From positions 1 to 19,218 of the forward strand of contig CAYRMW010000044.1 in NCBI GenBank assembly GCA_964425595.1: a stretch of DNA of 19,218 bases, given 5' to 3'. The notes beneath the pieces were generated by a model that saw nothing but the letters and a program-made list of their open reading frames with translations, made no database searches and was not told the origin of the DNA. Origin of the DNA: Caccovicinus sp964425595. Lineage in GTDB: Bacteria; Bacillota; Clostridia; Lachnospirales; Lachnospiraceae. A program made the position numbers and the translations under genes. Position 1 is the first letter of the stretch, and each line of letters begins with the position of its first letter. Shown one piece after another: positions 1-5,435 of this stretch.

Positions 1-231
1 CGGAGGGATTTTCGAAAACGGGGATACGGCAGGGAAGCCGTGCAGGCAGTGCTGGATTATACCGGGGAAAATATCGGGAAAAATCTGTATCTGCGGCTGC
101 GGGCGGGGAATGCCGCCTCCAGGAGGCTGGCGGAGGCGCTTGGCTTTTGCTGCATAACGGAAGAAGATCGCGGGGAAAAGAAAGAAGAGAAGGACGGGCG
201 GGCCATTCTTCTCTTTCATCGTTTACTCTAA
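1..231 (+). CDS. GNAT-family N-acetyltransferase, C-terminal part (5' end outside window)
   Basis: The frame is open from the first base and ends at TAA 229-231; about 76 codons are visible. It shows the second half of a GNAT fold. RGYGREAV near the start fits the acetyl-CoA pyrophosphate-binding motif A (R/Q-x-x-G-x-G/A). It is followed by a helix, a strand (LYLRLRAGN), and the typical NAASRRLAEALGF segment (motif B), where Asn and the Leu-Gly-Phe end are family hallmarks. Such enzymes transfer an acetyl group from acetyl-CoA to an amine, often the alpha-amine of a ribosomal protein or a small molecule. The substrate cannot be read from this fragment. The end is rich in Glu, Lys and Arg and is probably a variable tail. 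The next gene is convergent, so this is the last gene of its transcript. The family call is confident; the substrate is unknown. Confidence 0.8.
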   Translation, partial: RRDFRKRGYGREAVQAVLDYTGENIGKNLYLRLRAGNAASRRLAEALGFCCITEEDRGEKKEEKDGRAILLFHRLL

Positions 232-237
232 AAGTCC

Positions 238-254
238 GCCGCCGAATAGGCGGC
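238..254. terminator. Small GC hairpin between convergent genes, possible weak terminator
   Basis: GCCGCC and GGCGGC form a 6-bp stem around a 5-nt loop (GAATA), a few bases after the GNAT stop codon. On the plus strand no T-tract follows. On the minus strand a TTTT lies four bases beyond the stem. The position between two convergent genes suits a terminator, but the poor T-tract makes this weak. Confidence 0.3.
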
Positions 255-336
255 ATTAGTTCAGGGATGCCAAATGCGCCGCCAAGACTTTTTCGGGATA
301 GCTGGTGCATCGGCTGCCGGCGCATGAAGGTTTGCT

Positions 337-1020
337 TTAATCCTCCAGGATGAAGCGGATCCAGGAGATGACGGTATCCAGATGGTTGGTGTTGCTGATG
401 ATGCCCATATAGCAGGGCGTGATGGTGACTCCCGTAGCCTCCGGAAAGAGGGTATCGCTGATGTCGATGCCGCAGGGGATCTCCTCGCCGCTTTCATTGG
501 TCGCGTAAAGGATCTGATCCTGCAGCTGTGTCCAGAGATCTTCCGGGAGCGCCTCCTCAAGATCGAGGAAGGCATCGGATTCCGCGTAGTGGCGGAGGGT
601 GTCCTCATCCGTGATGATCATATCCAGTTCCTGGCTGGACACAAGGGCGGAGATCTTGATCAGATAAATATAACCCATCTCCTCGTTGGTATTTTCAAAA
701 TCCACAAAGTAGGATCCGTCGCCGGTGACGGTATCTTTCTTCCCATAGCCCATCCGTTCTTTAAACGCCTGGTCAAAGGCATCAAAGTCGGTGCCGGACG
801 GCGTGGTGTTATTGATCACGATGTAATAAAGCTGATCGGTAAAGGTCTGATTGTACAGGATGGTCCCGACCAGATAAAGGAACAGGCAAAGGATGATCAG
901 GCCGAGAAAGTGGAGCTTGTAATATTCCCAGATGTACCAGAAACGGTCCCTCCAGGACATGTTTTTTAATTTCAGCCCCTCCTGCTTTCCGGTTTCTTTC
1001 AGCGTTTCTTTTAACGACAT
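337..1020 (-). CDS. Membrane-anchored protein of unknown function with a substrate-binding-protein-like extracytoplasmic domain
   Basis: A 227-residue protein. I chose ATG at 1020 because GAGG (plus-strand CCTC, 1031-1034) lies 10 nt before it; the in-frame GTG at 1029 would sit against that site. Residues 1-35 are a charged cytoplasmic segment with an aromatic WRDRFWYIWEYYKLH patch. One membrane helix spans about 36-56, and the remaining 170 residues should be outside the cell. Within these, ISALVSSQELDMIITDED (about 123-140), FLDLEEALPED (151-161) and the C-terminal ITPCYMGIISNT stretch resemble the lobe-hinge pattern of type 2 ABC substrate-binding proteins. The whole is far shorter than a full binding protein. 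No transporter genes are adjacent. It is transcribed divergently from the YesL-type gene. Function is not recognised; the binding-protein likeness is inference from pattern only. Confidence 0.75.
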   Translation of the reverse strand: MSLKETLKETGKQEGLKLKNMSWRDRFWYIWEYYKLHFLGLIILCLFLYLVGTILYNQTFTDQLYYIVINNTTPSGTDFDAFDQAFKERMGYGKKDTVTGDGSYFVDFENTNEEMGYIYLIKISALVSSQELDMIITDEDTLRHYAESDAFLDLEEALPEDLWTQLQDQILYATNESGEEIPCGIDISDTLFPEATGVTITPCYMGIISNTNHLDTVISWIRFILED

Positions 1021-1099
1021 GGTTCGCACACCTCATTTTCGCATAGTAGGGACAGGCGGAAATGGCCGGAAAAACGGCCGCGCGCCGGAATCCTACGAC

Positions 1100-1108
1100 A
1101 TTATACCA
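1100..1108 (-). promoter_or_regulatory. Extended -10 promoter for the minus-strand membrane protein
   Basis: Read on the minus strand the sequence is TGGTATAAT: a perfect TATAAT with the TG of an extended -10. No good -35 lies 17 bp upstream, as is common for extended -10 promoters. It is about 80 nt upstream of the chosen start codon. Confidence 0.6.
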
Positions 1109-1157
1109 TGATTTGCGGCGCGTGATTGTAAAAATTTCATGAATTATGGCAGAAAAT

Positions 1158-1186
1158 TTGCTTTTTTCGTGGAAATTCGCTATACT
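1158..1186 (+). promoter_or_regulatory. Sigma-A-type promoter for the YesL-like gene
   Basis: TTGCTT (1158-1163), a 17-bp spacer, then TATACT (1181-1186). It lies 65 bp before the start codon, in the divergent intergenic region whose other promoter fires leftward. Confidence 0.65.
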
Positions 1187-1250
1187 GAGAACGAATCTCC
1201 TGCAAGACAGGATAGAAAACGCGTAAAGAATCAAAAGGGGACAGGACAGT

Positions 1251-2102
1251 ATGCTTCAAGGTTTATTTAATTACGACAATCCCGTATGGCGTTTCGTCGG
1301 GAAATTGGGTGATCTGATTTTGCTGAATATTCTGTGGATCGTCTGCAGCATTCCGGTTTTTACCATCGGCGCGTCCACCACGGCGGTTTATTATGTGACG
1401 CTTCGCCTGGTGCGGGATGAGGATGGACAGACCATACGCTGCTTTTTCCGCTCGTTCCGGGAAAATTTCCGCCAGGCCACGGTGCTTTGGCTTCTGATCC
1501 TTCTGACCGGGATGATCCTCGGCTTTGACCTGTATTTTTGTTTTCAGGTGATGACGGGGGATTCGGCGATGCGTACGGTATTCACCGCCGTGATCGGCGC
1601 CATGTTCATCGTCTGGCTTTTTGTCGCGACCTATATTTTCCCGGTGCAGAGCCGGTTTTATAATCCGGTTAAGAGGACGATCTTCAATTCCTTTTTTATG
1701 TCCATCCGCCACTGCCTTCAGACGATCGCGATGCTGGTGATGGATGTGGTGCTTCTGCTGGCTTTTTATCTTTCGCTGTATTACGCACCGCAGTTTTCCG
1801 CCATCGGCTTCATGTTCGGCTTTCCGCTGTTTGCTTTTCTCAATTCGTACATCTTCGACCGGATCTTTCATCACTATATTCCGGAGGATGAGCGGGCCAA
1901 TGACGGCGAGTTGCGTCCGATCCTGGAAGATGTGAAGCTGTCCCGGCCCCAGCCGCAGGCTCCGCCGGCCGGAGAGGCGCCGCAGGCTCCAAAACCGTCG
2001 GTGCAGGCTTCGGAGCTGCCAACGCAGGAACCGCCGGCCCAGGCTCCGCCGGCCCGGGATGATGCTTCGGCGGACGCAGAAACGCGCCGGAGCGGGTCAT
2101 GA
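1251..2102 (+). CDS. YesL/DUF624-family integral membrane protein with Pro/Ala-rich C-terminal tail
   Basis: A 283-residue protein with AGGGG 10 nt before the ATG. The first 210 residues match the YesL (DUF624) family. The start pattern has F-x-Y-D-N-P-V-W-R at residues 6-15, then a helix with NILWIVCSIPVFTIGASTTA (26-45). Membrane segments fall at about 21-40, 78-98, 108-131, 157-178 and 183-203, with basic cytoplasmic loops. In Firmicutes the family is often encoded with carbohydrate ABC transporters; its biochemical role is not established, and no such transporter is next to it here. Residues 231-283 are an added low-complexity tail rich in Pro, Ala, Gln and Glu, absent from usual members of about 200-215 residues and made of repeated PQAP/PPA units. 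It probably faces the cytoplasm and is disordered. The family call is confident, the function is not. Confidence 0.85.
   Translation: MLQGLFNYDNPVWRFVGKLGDLILLNILWIVCSIPVFTIGASTTAVYYVTLRLVRDEDGQTIRCFFRSFRENFRQATVLWLLILLTGMILGFDLYFCFQVMTGDSAMRTVFTAVIGAMFIVWLFVATYIFPVQSRFYNPVKRTIFNSFFMSIRHCLQTIAMLVMDVVLLLAFYLSLYYAPQFSAIGFMFGFPLFAFLNSYIFDRIFHHYIPEDERANDGELRPILEDVKLSRPQPQAPPAGEAPQAPKPSVQASELPTQEPPAQAPPARDDASADAETRRSGS
1956..2054 (+). repeat. Short repeats encoding the Pro/Ala-rich tail
   Basis: CAGGCTCCGCCGGCC occurs exactly at 1956-1970 and at 2040-2054, with degenerate relatives between (for example CAGGCTCC after 1980). All are in frame and encode Q-A-P-P-A type units. This is consistent with tail growth by slippage or local duplication. 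Confidence 0.7.
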
Positions 2103-2145
2103 GAAGAGAGCGCCGCGGGCGCAGGCAGGCCCTGCGGGATGAAAA

Positions 2146-2187
2146 GCGAAACGGTATGGCGGGAAATCTCCCGTCATACCGTTTCGC
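2146..2187 (-). terminator. Strong hairpin terminator behind glnB, possibly bidirectional
   Basis: Two 19-nt arms (2146-2164 and 2169-2187) pair with a single G-U wobble around a 4-nt loop. On the minus strand TTTTC follows the stem directly. The stem begins 3 bases past the glnB stop codon. It also lies 43 bases past the convergent YesL-type gene, so it may serve both, although the plus strand lacks a T-tract. Confidence 0.75.
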
Positions 2188-2190
2188 GGA

Positions 2191-2529
2191 TTACAGAGCT
2201 CCTTCGCCTCTCTCGCCGGTGCGTATGCGCACGGCGTCCTGCACGTCATAAATGAAGATCTTCCCGTCGCCGTGGGTGCCGGTGGTGATCTCCGCCACGA
2301 TCCGGTCCACGATCCCGTCCACAGCTTCTTCGGGCACCACCGTTTCGACTTTTAATTTTGGCAGAAGATTGACGGTATATTCCGTTCCGCGGTACATCTG
2401 CTTATAGCCCTTCTGGTTCCCATACCCCATCACATTGCTGATCATGACGCCGGTGGCGTGCTTGTCGTTGAGGATATTTTTCAGCTGTTCCAGCTTTTCC
2501 GGTCGGATGATGATTTCCAGTTTTTTCAT
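2191..2529 (-). CDS. glnB: PII nitrogen-regulatory signal protein
   Basis: A 112-residue protein of standard PII length. PII trimers sense ATP/ADP and 2-oxoglutarate and bind target enzymes or transporters through the T-loop. Visible family features are Q39 and K58, which contact the nucleotide and 2-oxoglutarate; the T-loop YRGTEYTVNLLPK with Tyr51 kept at the uridylylation position of E. coli GlnB; the B-loop TGTHGDGKIF (83-92); and the C-loop RIRTGE with R101 and R103. AAAGGAG lies 11 nt before the ATG. The gene stands alone: there is no amtB, glnA or nif gene in the window, so its target is not shown by context. NifI-type variants are unlikely because the T-loop is of ordinary GlnB/GlnK form. 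Whether Tyr51 is modified in this organism is unknown. Confidence 0.95.
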   Translation of the reverse strand: MKKLEIIIRPEKLEQLKNILNDKHATGVMISNVMGYGNQKGYKQMYRGTEYTVNLLPKLKVETVVPEEAVDGIVDRIVAEITTGTHGDGKIFIYDVQDAVRIRTGERGEGAL

Positions 2530-2592
2530 GCAGTCGGTTTCTCCTTTCTGTGACCCCGGGCGCGGATGCGGCGTCCCCGGTCTCCTGCGTTC

Positions 2593-2601
2593 AGTATAGC
2601 A
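2593..2601 (-). promoter_or_regulatory. Extended -10 promoter for glnB
   Basis: On the minus strand the sequence is TGCTATACT, an extended -10 with TATACT, about 65 nt before the glnB ATG. The -35 region is poor. No NtrC-like or sigma-54 (GG-N10-GC) element was recognised. Confidence 0.5.
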
Positions 2602-2650
2602 CAGTCTTTTTGAAAATACGAGAAAATTCGCCTTTTGCGGGGAAAAGGAC

Positions 2651-2679
2651 TTGCGATTTACAGCAAAGAGCGATATACT
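2651..2679 (+). promoter_or_regulatory. Promoter of the ispE-gntR operon
   Basis: TTGCGA (2651-2656), a 17-bp spacer, then TATACT (2674-2679). The expected start site is near 2686, giving a leader of about 110 nt that contains a GCCTG/CAGGC hairpin (2725-2741). Confidence 0.65.
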
Positions 2680-2694
2680 TCTATCAAATGTACG

Positions 2695-2704
2695 TTGTAT
2701 ACAA
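2695..2704. promoter_or_regulatory. Palindrome TTGTATACAA, candidate GntR (FCD) operator
   Basis: A perfect 10-bp palindrome centred about 14 bp downstream of the predicted transcription start of ispE-gntR. Many FCD-type GntR regulators bind short palindromes with a central GTATAC or GT-N-AC core. The second gene of this operon encodes such a regulator, so autoregulation is a reasonable inference. Confidence 0.45.
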
Positions 2705-2794
2705 AATAATGTATTATTTCATCGGCCTGCCGCGGACAGGCGGCATCCGTGCGGGGATGGCCGCCGGGCGGTGTTCCGGAGGGGAGGAATGGCG

Positions 2795-3679
2795 ATGATC
2801 ACAAATTTAAGATTAAGAGCTTACGGAAAGATCAATCTGGCGCTGGATGTGCTGGGGAAGCGCGGAGACGGATACCATGAGGTTCGGATGATCATGCAGA
2901 CGATCGGGATCTACGACCAGGTGGATCTGTGGAGGCAGGAAGCGCCGGGCATCCATGTGGAAACAAACTTAAGCTACCTCCCGGTCAATGAAAATAATCT
3001 GGTCTACCAGGCGGCACAGCTGCTGATGGAAGAATTCCGGATCGGGGAAGGCCTGCACATCCGGCTGCGCAAGTTTCTCCCGGTGGCTGCGGGGATGGCC
3101 GGGGGGAGCAGCGATGCCGCCGCGGTGCTCTGCGGGGTGAACCGGATGTTCGACCTGGGGCTTTCGAAGAGGGAGCTGATGGAGCGGGGCGTGAAGATCG
3201 GCGCCGACGTACCCTACTGTATCCTGCGGGGAACCGCTCTCGCGGAGGGGATCGGGGAAAAGCTGACGCCGCTTGCGCCGCTGCCCCAGTGCCAGGTGAT
3301 CATCGCCAAGCCGGGGATCAGCGTTTCGACGCGGTATGTTTATGAACATCTTCACGCGGACGAACTGCGGCCCGGGGAGCATCCGGACATCGACGGCATG
3401 ATCGAGGCCATCCGCAGCCGGGATCTGGATCAGGTGGCCGGCCGCTTTGGCAACGTTTTAGAGCGGGTGACGAAAAAAAGGTACCCGGTGATCGGCGAAT
3501 TGAAGAACGCCATGCGGGAGACCGGCGCGCTGAACGCGCTGATGAGCGGCAGCGGACCGACGGTTTTCGGGCTCTACACGGATCCCGAAGCGGCAAAAAG
3601 GGCGTATGAGGCGTTTCGTTACGGAGAGTATTCCGCGCTGGCCAGGCAGGTCTATCTGACGCAAGTGTTTAATCCCTGA
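2795..3679 (+). CDS. ispE: 4-diphosphocytidyl-2-C-methyl-D-erythritol kinase (MEP isoprenoid pathway)
   Basis: IspE phosphorylates the 2-hydroxyl of CDP-methylerythritol with ATP, the fourth step of the non-mevalonate route to isopentenyl diphosphate, in the cytoplasm. The protein is 294 residues, normal for the family. It has the N-terminal AYGKINLALDVLGKRGDGYHE segment with the expected catalytic Lys12. The GHMP glycine-rich ATP loop is PVAAGMAGGSSDAA (96-109), with Met-Ala where many homologues have Leu-Gly. The substrate/catalytic motif GADVP has Asp138, and the C-terminal GHMP motif is MSGSGPTVFGLY. I chose ATG 2795 because GGAGG sits 7-8 nt before it; the in-frame ATG at 2789 is too close to that site. 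It is first in an operon with a GntR regulator, a neighbour without an obvious pathway link. Confidence 0.96.
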   Translation: MITNLRLRAYGKINLALDVLGKRGDGYHEVRMIMQTIGIYDQVDLWRQEAPGIHVETNLSYLPVNENNLVYQAAQLLMEEFRIGEGLHIRLRKFLPVAAGMAGGSSDAAAVLCGVNRMFDLGLSKRELMERGVKIGADVPYCILRGTALAEGIGEKLTPLAPLPQCQVIIAKPGISVSTRYVYEHLHADELRPGEHPDIDGMIEAIRSRDLDQVAGRFGNVLERVTKKRYPVIGELKNAMRETGALNALMSGSGPTVFGLYTDPEAAKRAYEAFRYGEYSALARQVYLTQVFNP

Positions 3680-3685
3680 ATCAAC

Positions 3686-3711
3686 GCCGCCTCTTTTGCG
3701 GCATGTTTTTT
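3686..3711 (+). terminator. Weak hairpin plus T-run between ispE and gntR (partial terminator or attenuator)
   Basis: GCCGC/GCGGC make a 5-bp stem with a 7-nt loop (3686-3702), followed three bases later by six T (3706-3711). It lies just before the gntR ribosome binding site. The short stem and offset T-run suggest partial termination at most, which would lower regulator expression relative to ispE. Confidence 0.35.
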
Positions 3712-3733
3712 CGGTATAAGGAGGAACGTTTTG

Positions 3734-4408
3734 ATGGCGAAAGAGTTTAAAGTGACGATGAACGAGTATCTGCCTTTGCGTGACGTGGTGTTCAACACGC
3801 TCCGTCAGGCGATCCTGAAGGGGGAACTGGAGCCGGGCGAACGTCTGATGGAGATCCAGCTGGCGGAGCGTCTCGGCGTCAGCCGTACGCCGATCCGCGA
3901 GGCTATCCGGAAGCTTGAACTGGAAGGCCTGGTCCTGATGGTTCCCAGAAAAGGCGCGGAAGTAGCCAGCATATCAGAAAAAAGCCTTCGGGAGGTGCTG
4001 GAGGTGCGCCGCTCGCTGGAAGAGCTTGCCATCGAGCTGGCCTGTCAGAAGATCACCGATGAACAGCTGGAGGCGCTGGAAGAGGCGGAAAAAGCCTTTG
4101 CGGAAGCGGTCAGAGACGGCGATCCGATGACCATTGCGGAGAGCGATGAAAGCTACCACGATGTGATCTATCAGGCGACAGGAAACGGACGGCTGGTCCA
4201 GATCCTGAACAACCTCCGGGAGCAGATGTACCGCTACCGTCTGGAATATATCAAGGATGCCGATAAGCGGCAGATCCTGGTCGTGGAGCATGAACACATT
4301 ATCCGGGCCGTGAAAAACCGCAATCTCGCGGAAGCAAAGCAGGCCATGCGTGAACACATCGATAATCAGCAGCTGACGGTTTCCCGGAATCTTAAGGAGA
4401 GGACGTAA
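3734..4408 (+). CDS. GntR-family transcriptional regulator, FadR/FCD subfamily
   Basis: A 224-residue DNA-binding regulator. AAGGAGG lies 9 nt before ATG 3734; a TTG immediately upstream at 3731 is in frame but less likely. The N-terminal winged helix-turn-helix covers about residues 15-78, with the GntR signature LAERLGVSRTPIREAIRKLELEGLV and a wing around PRKGAEVA. The C-terminal FCD domain is all-helical. It keeps the likely metal or ligand site pattern: Asp138 and His142 (ESDESYHDVIYQATGN), His186/His188 (VEHEHIIRAV) and His208 (MREHID). FCD regulators usually sense a carboxylic acid or sugar acid; the ligand here is unknown. It is 54 nt downstream of ispE with only a weak hairpin between. 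A TTGTATACAA palindrome at the operon promoter is a candidate self-operator. The family is certain, the regulon is not. Confidence 0.92.
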   Translation: MAKEFKVTMNEYLPLRDVVFNTLRQAILKGELEPGERLMEIQLAERLGVSRTPIREAIRKLELEGLVLMVPRKGAEVASISEKSLREVLEVRRSLEELAIELACQKITDEQLEALEEAEKAFAEAVRDGDPMTIAESDESYHDVIYQATGNGRLVQILNNLREQMYRYRLEYIKDADKRQILVVEHEHIIRAVKNRNLAEAKQAMREHIDNQQLTVSRNLKERT

Positions 4409-4471
4409 GGCCCTGCGGGCAGGAAGGCCCGGACGGCGGGGAAGAGAGAAAAACAGAAAAAGGCAATCCGA

Positions 4472-4496
4472 CAAGACGCGACACCGGCGCGTCTTG
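4472..4496. other. GC-rich hairpin downstream of gntR without T-tract
   Basis: CAAGACGCG (4472-4480) and CGCGTCTTG (4488-4496) form a perfect 9-bp stem around a 7-nt loop. It can be extended by TCC/GGA past a 2-nt mismatch. No T-run follows, so it is not a classical terminator by itself. It stands 20 bp upstream of the real one and may stabilise the transcript end. Confidence 0.5.
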
Positions 4497-4515
4497 CTGG
4501 ATACTTCGTAAAAGG

Positions 4516-4559
4516 AAAAACGTTCAGGATGGGCCATCTGGCCCGCCCTGAACGTTTTT
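4516..4559. terminator. Rho-independent terminator of ispE-gntR
   Basis: Twenty-nt arms (4516-4535, 4540-4559) pair with one mismatch and one wobble around ATCT. They begin with AAAAA and end with TTTTT, so the hairpin can act in either direction. It insulates the ispE-gntR unit from the efflux operon promoter 22 bp further on. Confidence 0.85.
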
Positions 4560-4580
4560 CTAAAATTTATATAAAGAGGA

Positions 4581-4609
4581 TTGACAAAGTGACACCCTGT
4601 CACTATTAT
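4581..4609 (+). promoter_or_regulatory. Consensus promoter of the efflux operon
   Basis: TTGACA (4581-4586), exactly 17 bp, then TATTAT (4604-4609). This is the closest match to the sigma-A consensus in the window. The start site is expected near 4616. The spacer, the -10 and the start lie inside the palindromic operator, so a bound repressor would block polymerase directly. Confidence 0.85.
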
Positions 4610-4629
4610 AGTGACAGGGTGTCACTTTG
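4585..4629. promoter_or_regulatory. 45-bp perfect palindrome made of two nested TetR-type operators
   Basis: Positions 4585-4606 are the exact reverse complement of 4608-4629, with one central base (T4607). Each half is itself palindromic: AGTGACACCCTGTCACT at 4588-4604 and AGTGACAGGGTGTCACT at 4610-4626, that is 7-bp arms around a 3-bp centre. The centres are 22 bp apart, about two helical turns, so two dimers could bind on the same DNA face. The site overlaps the promoter spacer, the -10 and the start, and the first gene downstream is a TetR regulator. Autorepression is the simplest reading. Confidence 0.85.
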
Positions 4630-4666
4630 TGTCCGCTTTGTGTCTTCCTGATCAGCTGCGGATAAG

Positions 4667-4720
4667 CCGGCATATGCCGGGGCATTGGACATCCCCGGAT
4701 GCAGCCGCCTGACCGGCGGC
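4667..4720 (+). other. Structured 5' leader of the tetR transcript
   Basis: The leader of about 145 nt before tetR contains CCGGCATATGCCGG (4667-4680), a CCGGGG/CCCCGG pair (4677-4682 with 4693-4698) that overlaps and competes with it, and GCCGCC/GGCGGC (4704-4709 with 4715-4720). No T-run follows and no known riboswitch was recognised. No gene lies in 4409-4759; that stretch holds the gntR terminator, the operator/promoter and this leader. Confidence 0.4.
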
Positions 4721-4759
4721 GGACCGACAGAGCAGTGCAGAGAAAGGAGATGGCAGACC

Positions 4760-5386
4760 ATGCCGACAGAACGGTTTTCCCATTTGACCGAATCGAAAAA
4801 GCTCTTGATCCGGGAGGCGGCACTGAAGGAATTCAGCAGGGTGCCTCCGGAAAGGGTGTCGATCAACCGGATCGTACAGGACGCGGGCATATCCAGGGGA
4901 AGCTTCTACACGTATTTCCAGGGTAAGGAAGATCTGCTGGAGTACATCTTCGCGGAATTTATTCATCGCATCAAGGCGTTTTGCAATCAATGCCTCGACG
5001 ACAGCGGCGGCGACTTCTGGGCGCTGATCACAGGACTGATGGAGTATCTCCAGGCGTGCAGGACAGGGCCGGAGATGAGGCTGATGCAGACGCCGTTTGG
5101 CCATGAAACGCTGATCCGCTTCCTGGAGAGGGAAGAGGAGAGCGACGGACGTGACGGGCGGGAGTCGACGATCCAGGAATTTTACCGCAGGACGAATTGC
5201 GATAACCTGAGAGTCGACGGGCCGGAGGATTTCCAGCAGCTGTTTCTTGTCGGGCTCCATACCATGCTGGCGGCATTTGTGGATGTCTATACGACGGGGA
5301 AAGAGGAAGAAGAGGCAAAGCGGCTGTTTGAGAAGCGCCTGGATTATGTCCGCTTCGGGGCGGCCAGGCGGCCGGACCAGGGATGA
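4760..5386 (+). CDS. TetR-family transcriptional regulator of the efflux operon
   Basis: A 208-residue protein, usual TetR size. The start ATG 4760 has AAAGGAG 10 nt upstream; the frame is open further up but lacks a ribosome binding site there. Residues 13-60 form the conserved DNA-binding domain: KLLIREAALKEF, then VSINRIVQDAGISRGSFYTYFQGKEDLL, with the typical recognition helix GISRGSFYTYF (about 43-53). The remaining 150 residues are the ligand-binding/dimer domain, variable as usual, with a charged stretch near 118-133. It is the first gene of the efflux operon, directly downstream of a promoter buried in a double palindrome. It most likely represses its own operon and is released by a pump substrate; the inducer cannot be deduced. 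The gap to the MFP gene is 49 nt. Confidence 0.93.
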   Translation: MPTERFSHLTESKKLLIREAALKEFSRVPPERVSINRIVQDAGISRGSFYTYFQGKEDLLEYIFAEFIHRIKAFCNQCLDDSGGDFWALITGLMEYLQACRTGPEMRLMQTPFGHETLIRFLEREEESDGRDGRESTIQEFYRRTNCDNLRVDGPEDFQQLFLVGLHTMLAAFVDVYTTGKEEEEAKRLFEKRLDYVRFGAARRPDQG

Positions 5387-5435
5387 TCCGAGGTGACACG
5401 GCTATGGATATTGAAAGACAGAAAGGGAAGAAAAG

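Noticed and set aside
2191..2529. NifI-type PII protein
   Set aside because: The T-loop is of ordinary GlnB form and no nif genes are near.
5393..5399. GTGACAC upstream of the MFP gene, matching a half of the TetR operator
   Set aside because: A 7-base half-site without its inverted partner and without a promoter is expected by chance.
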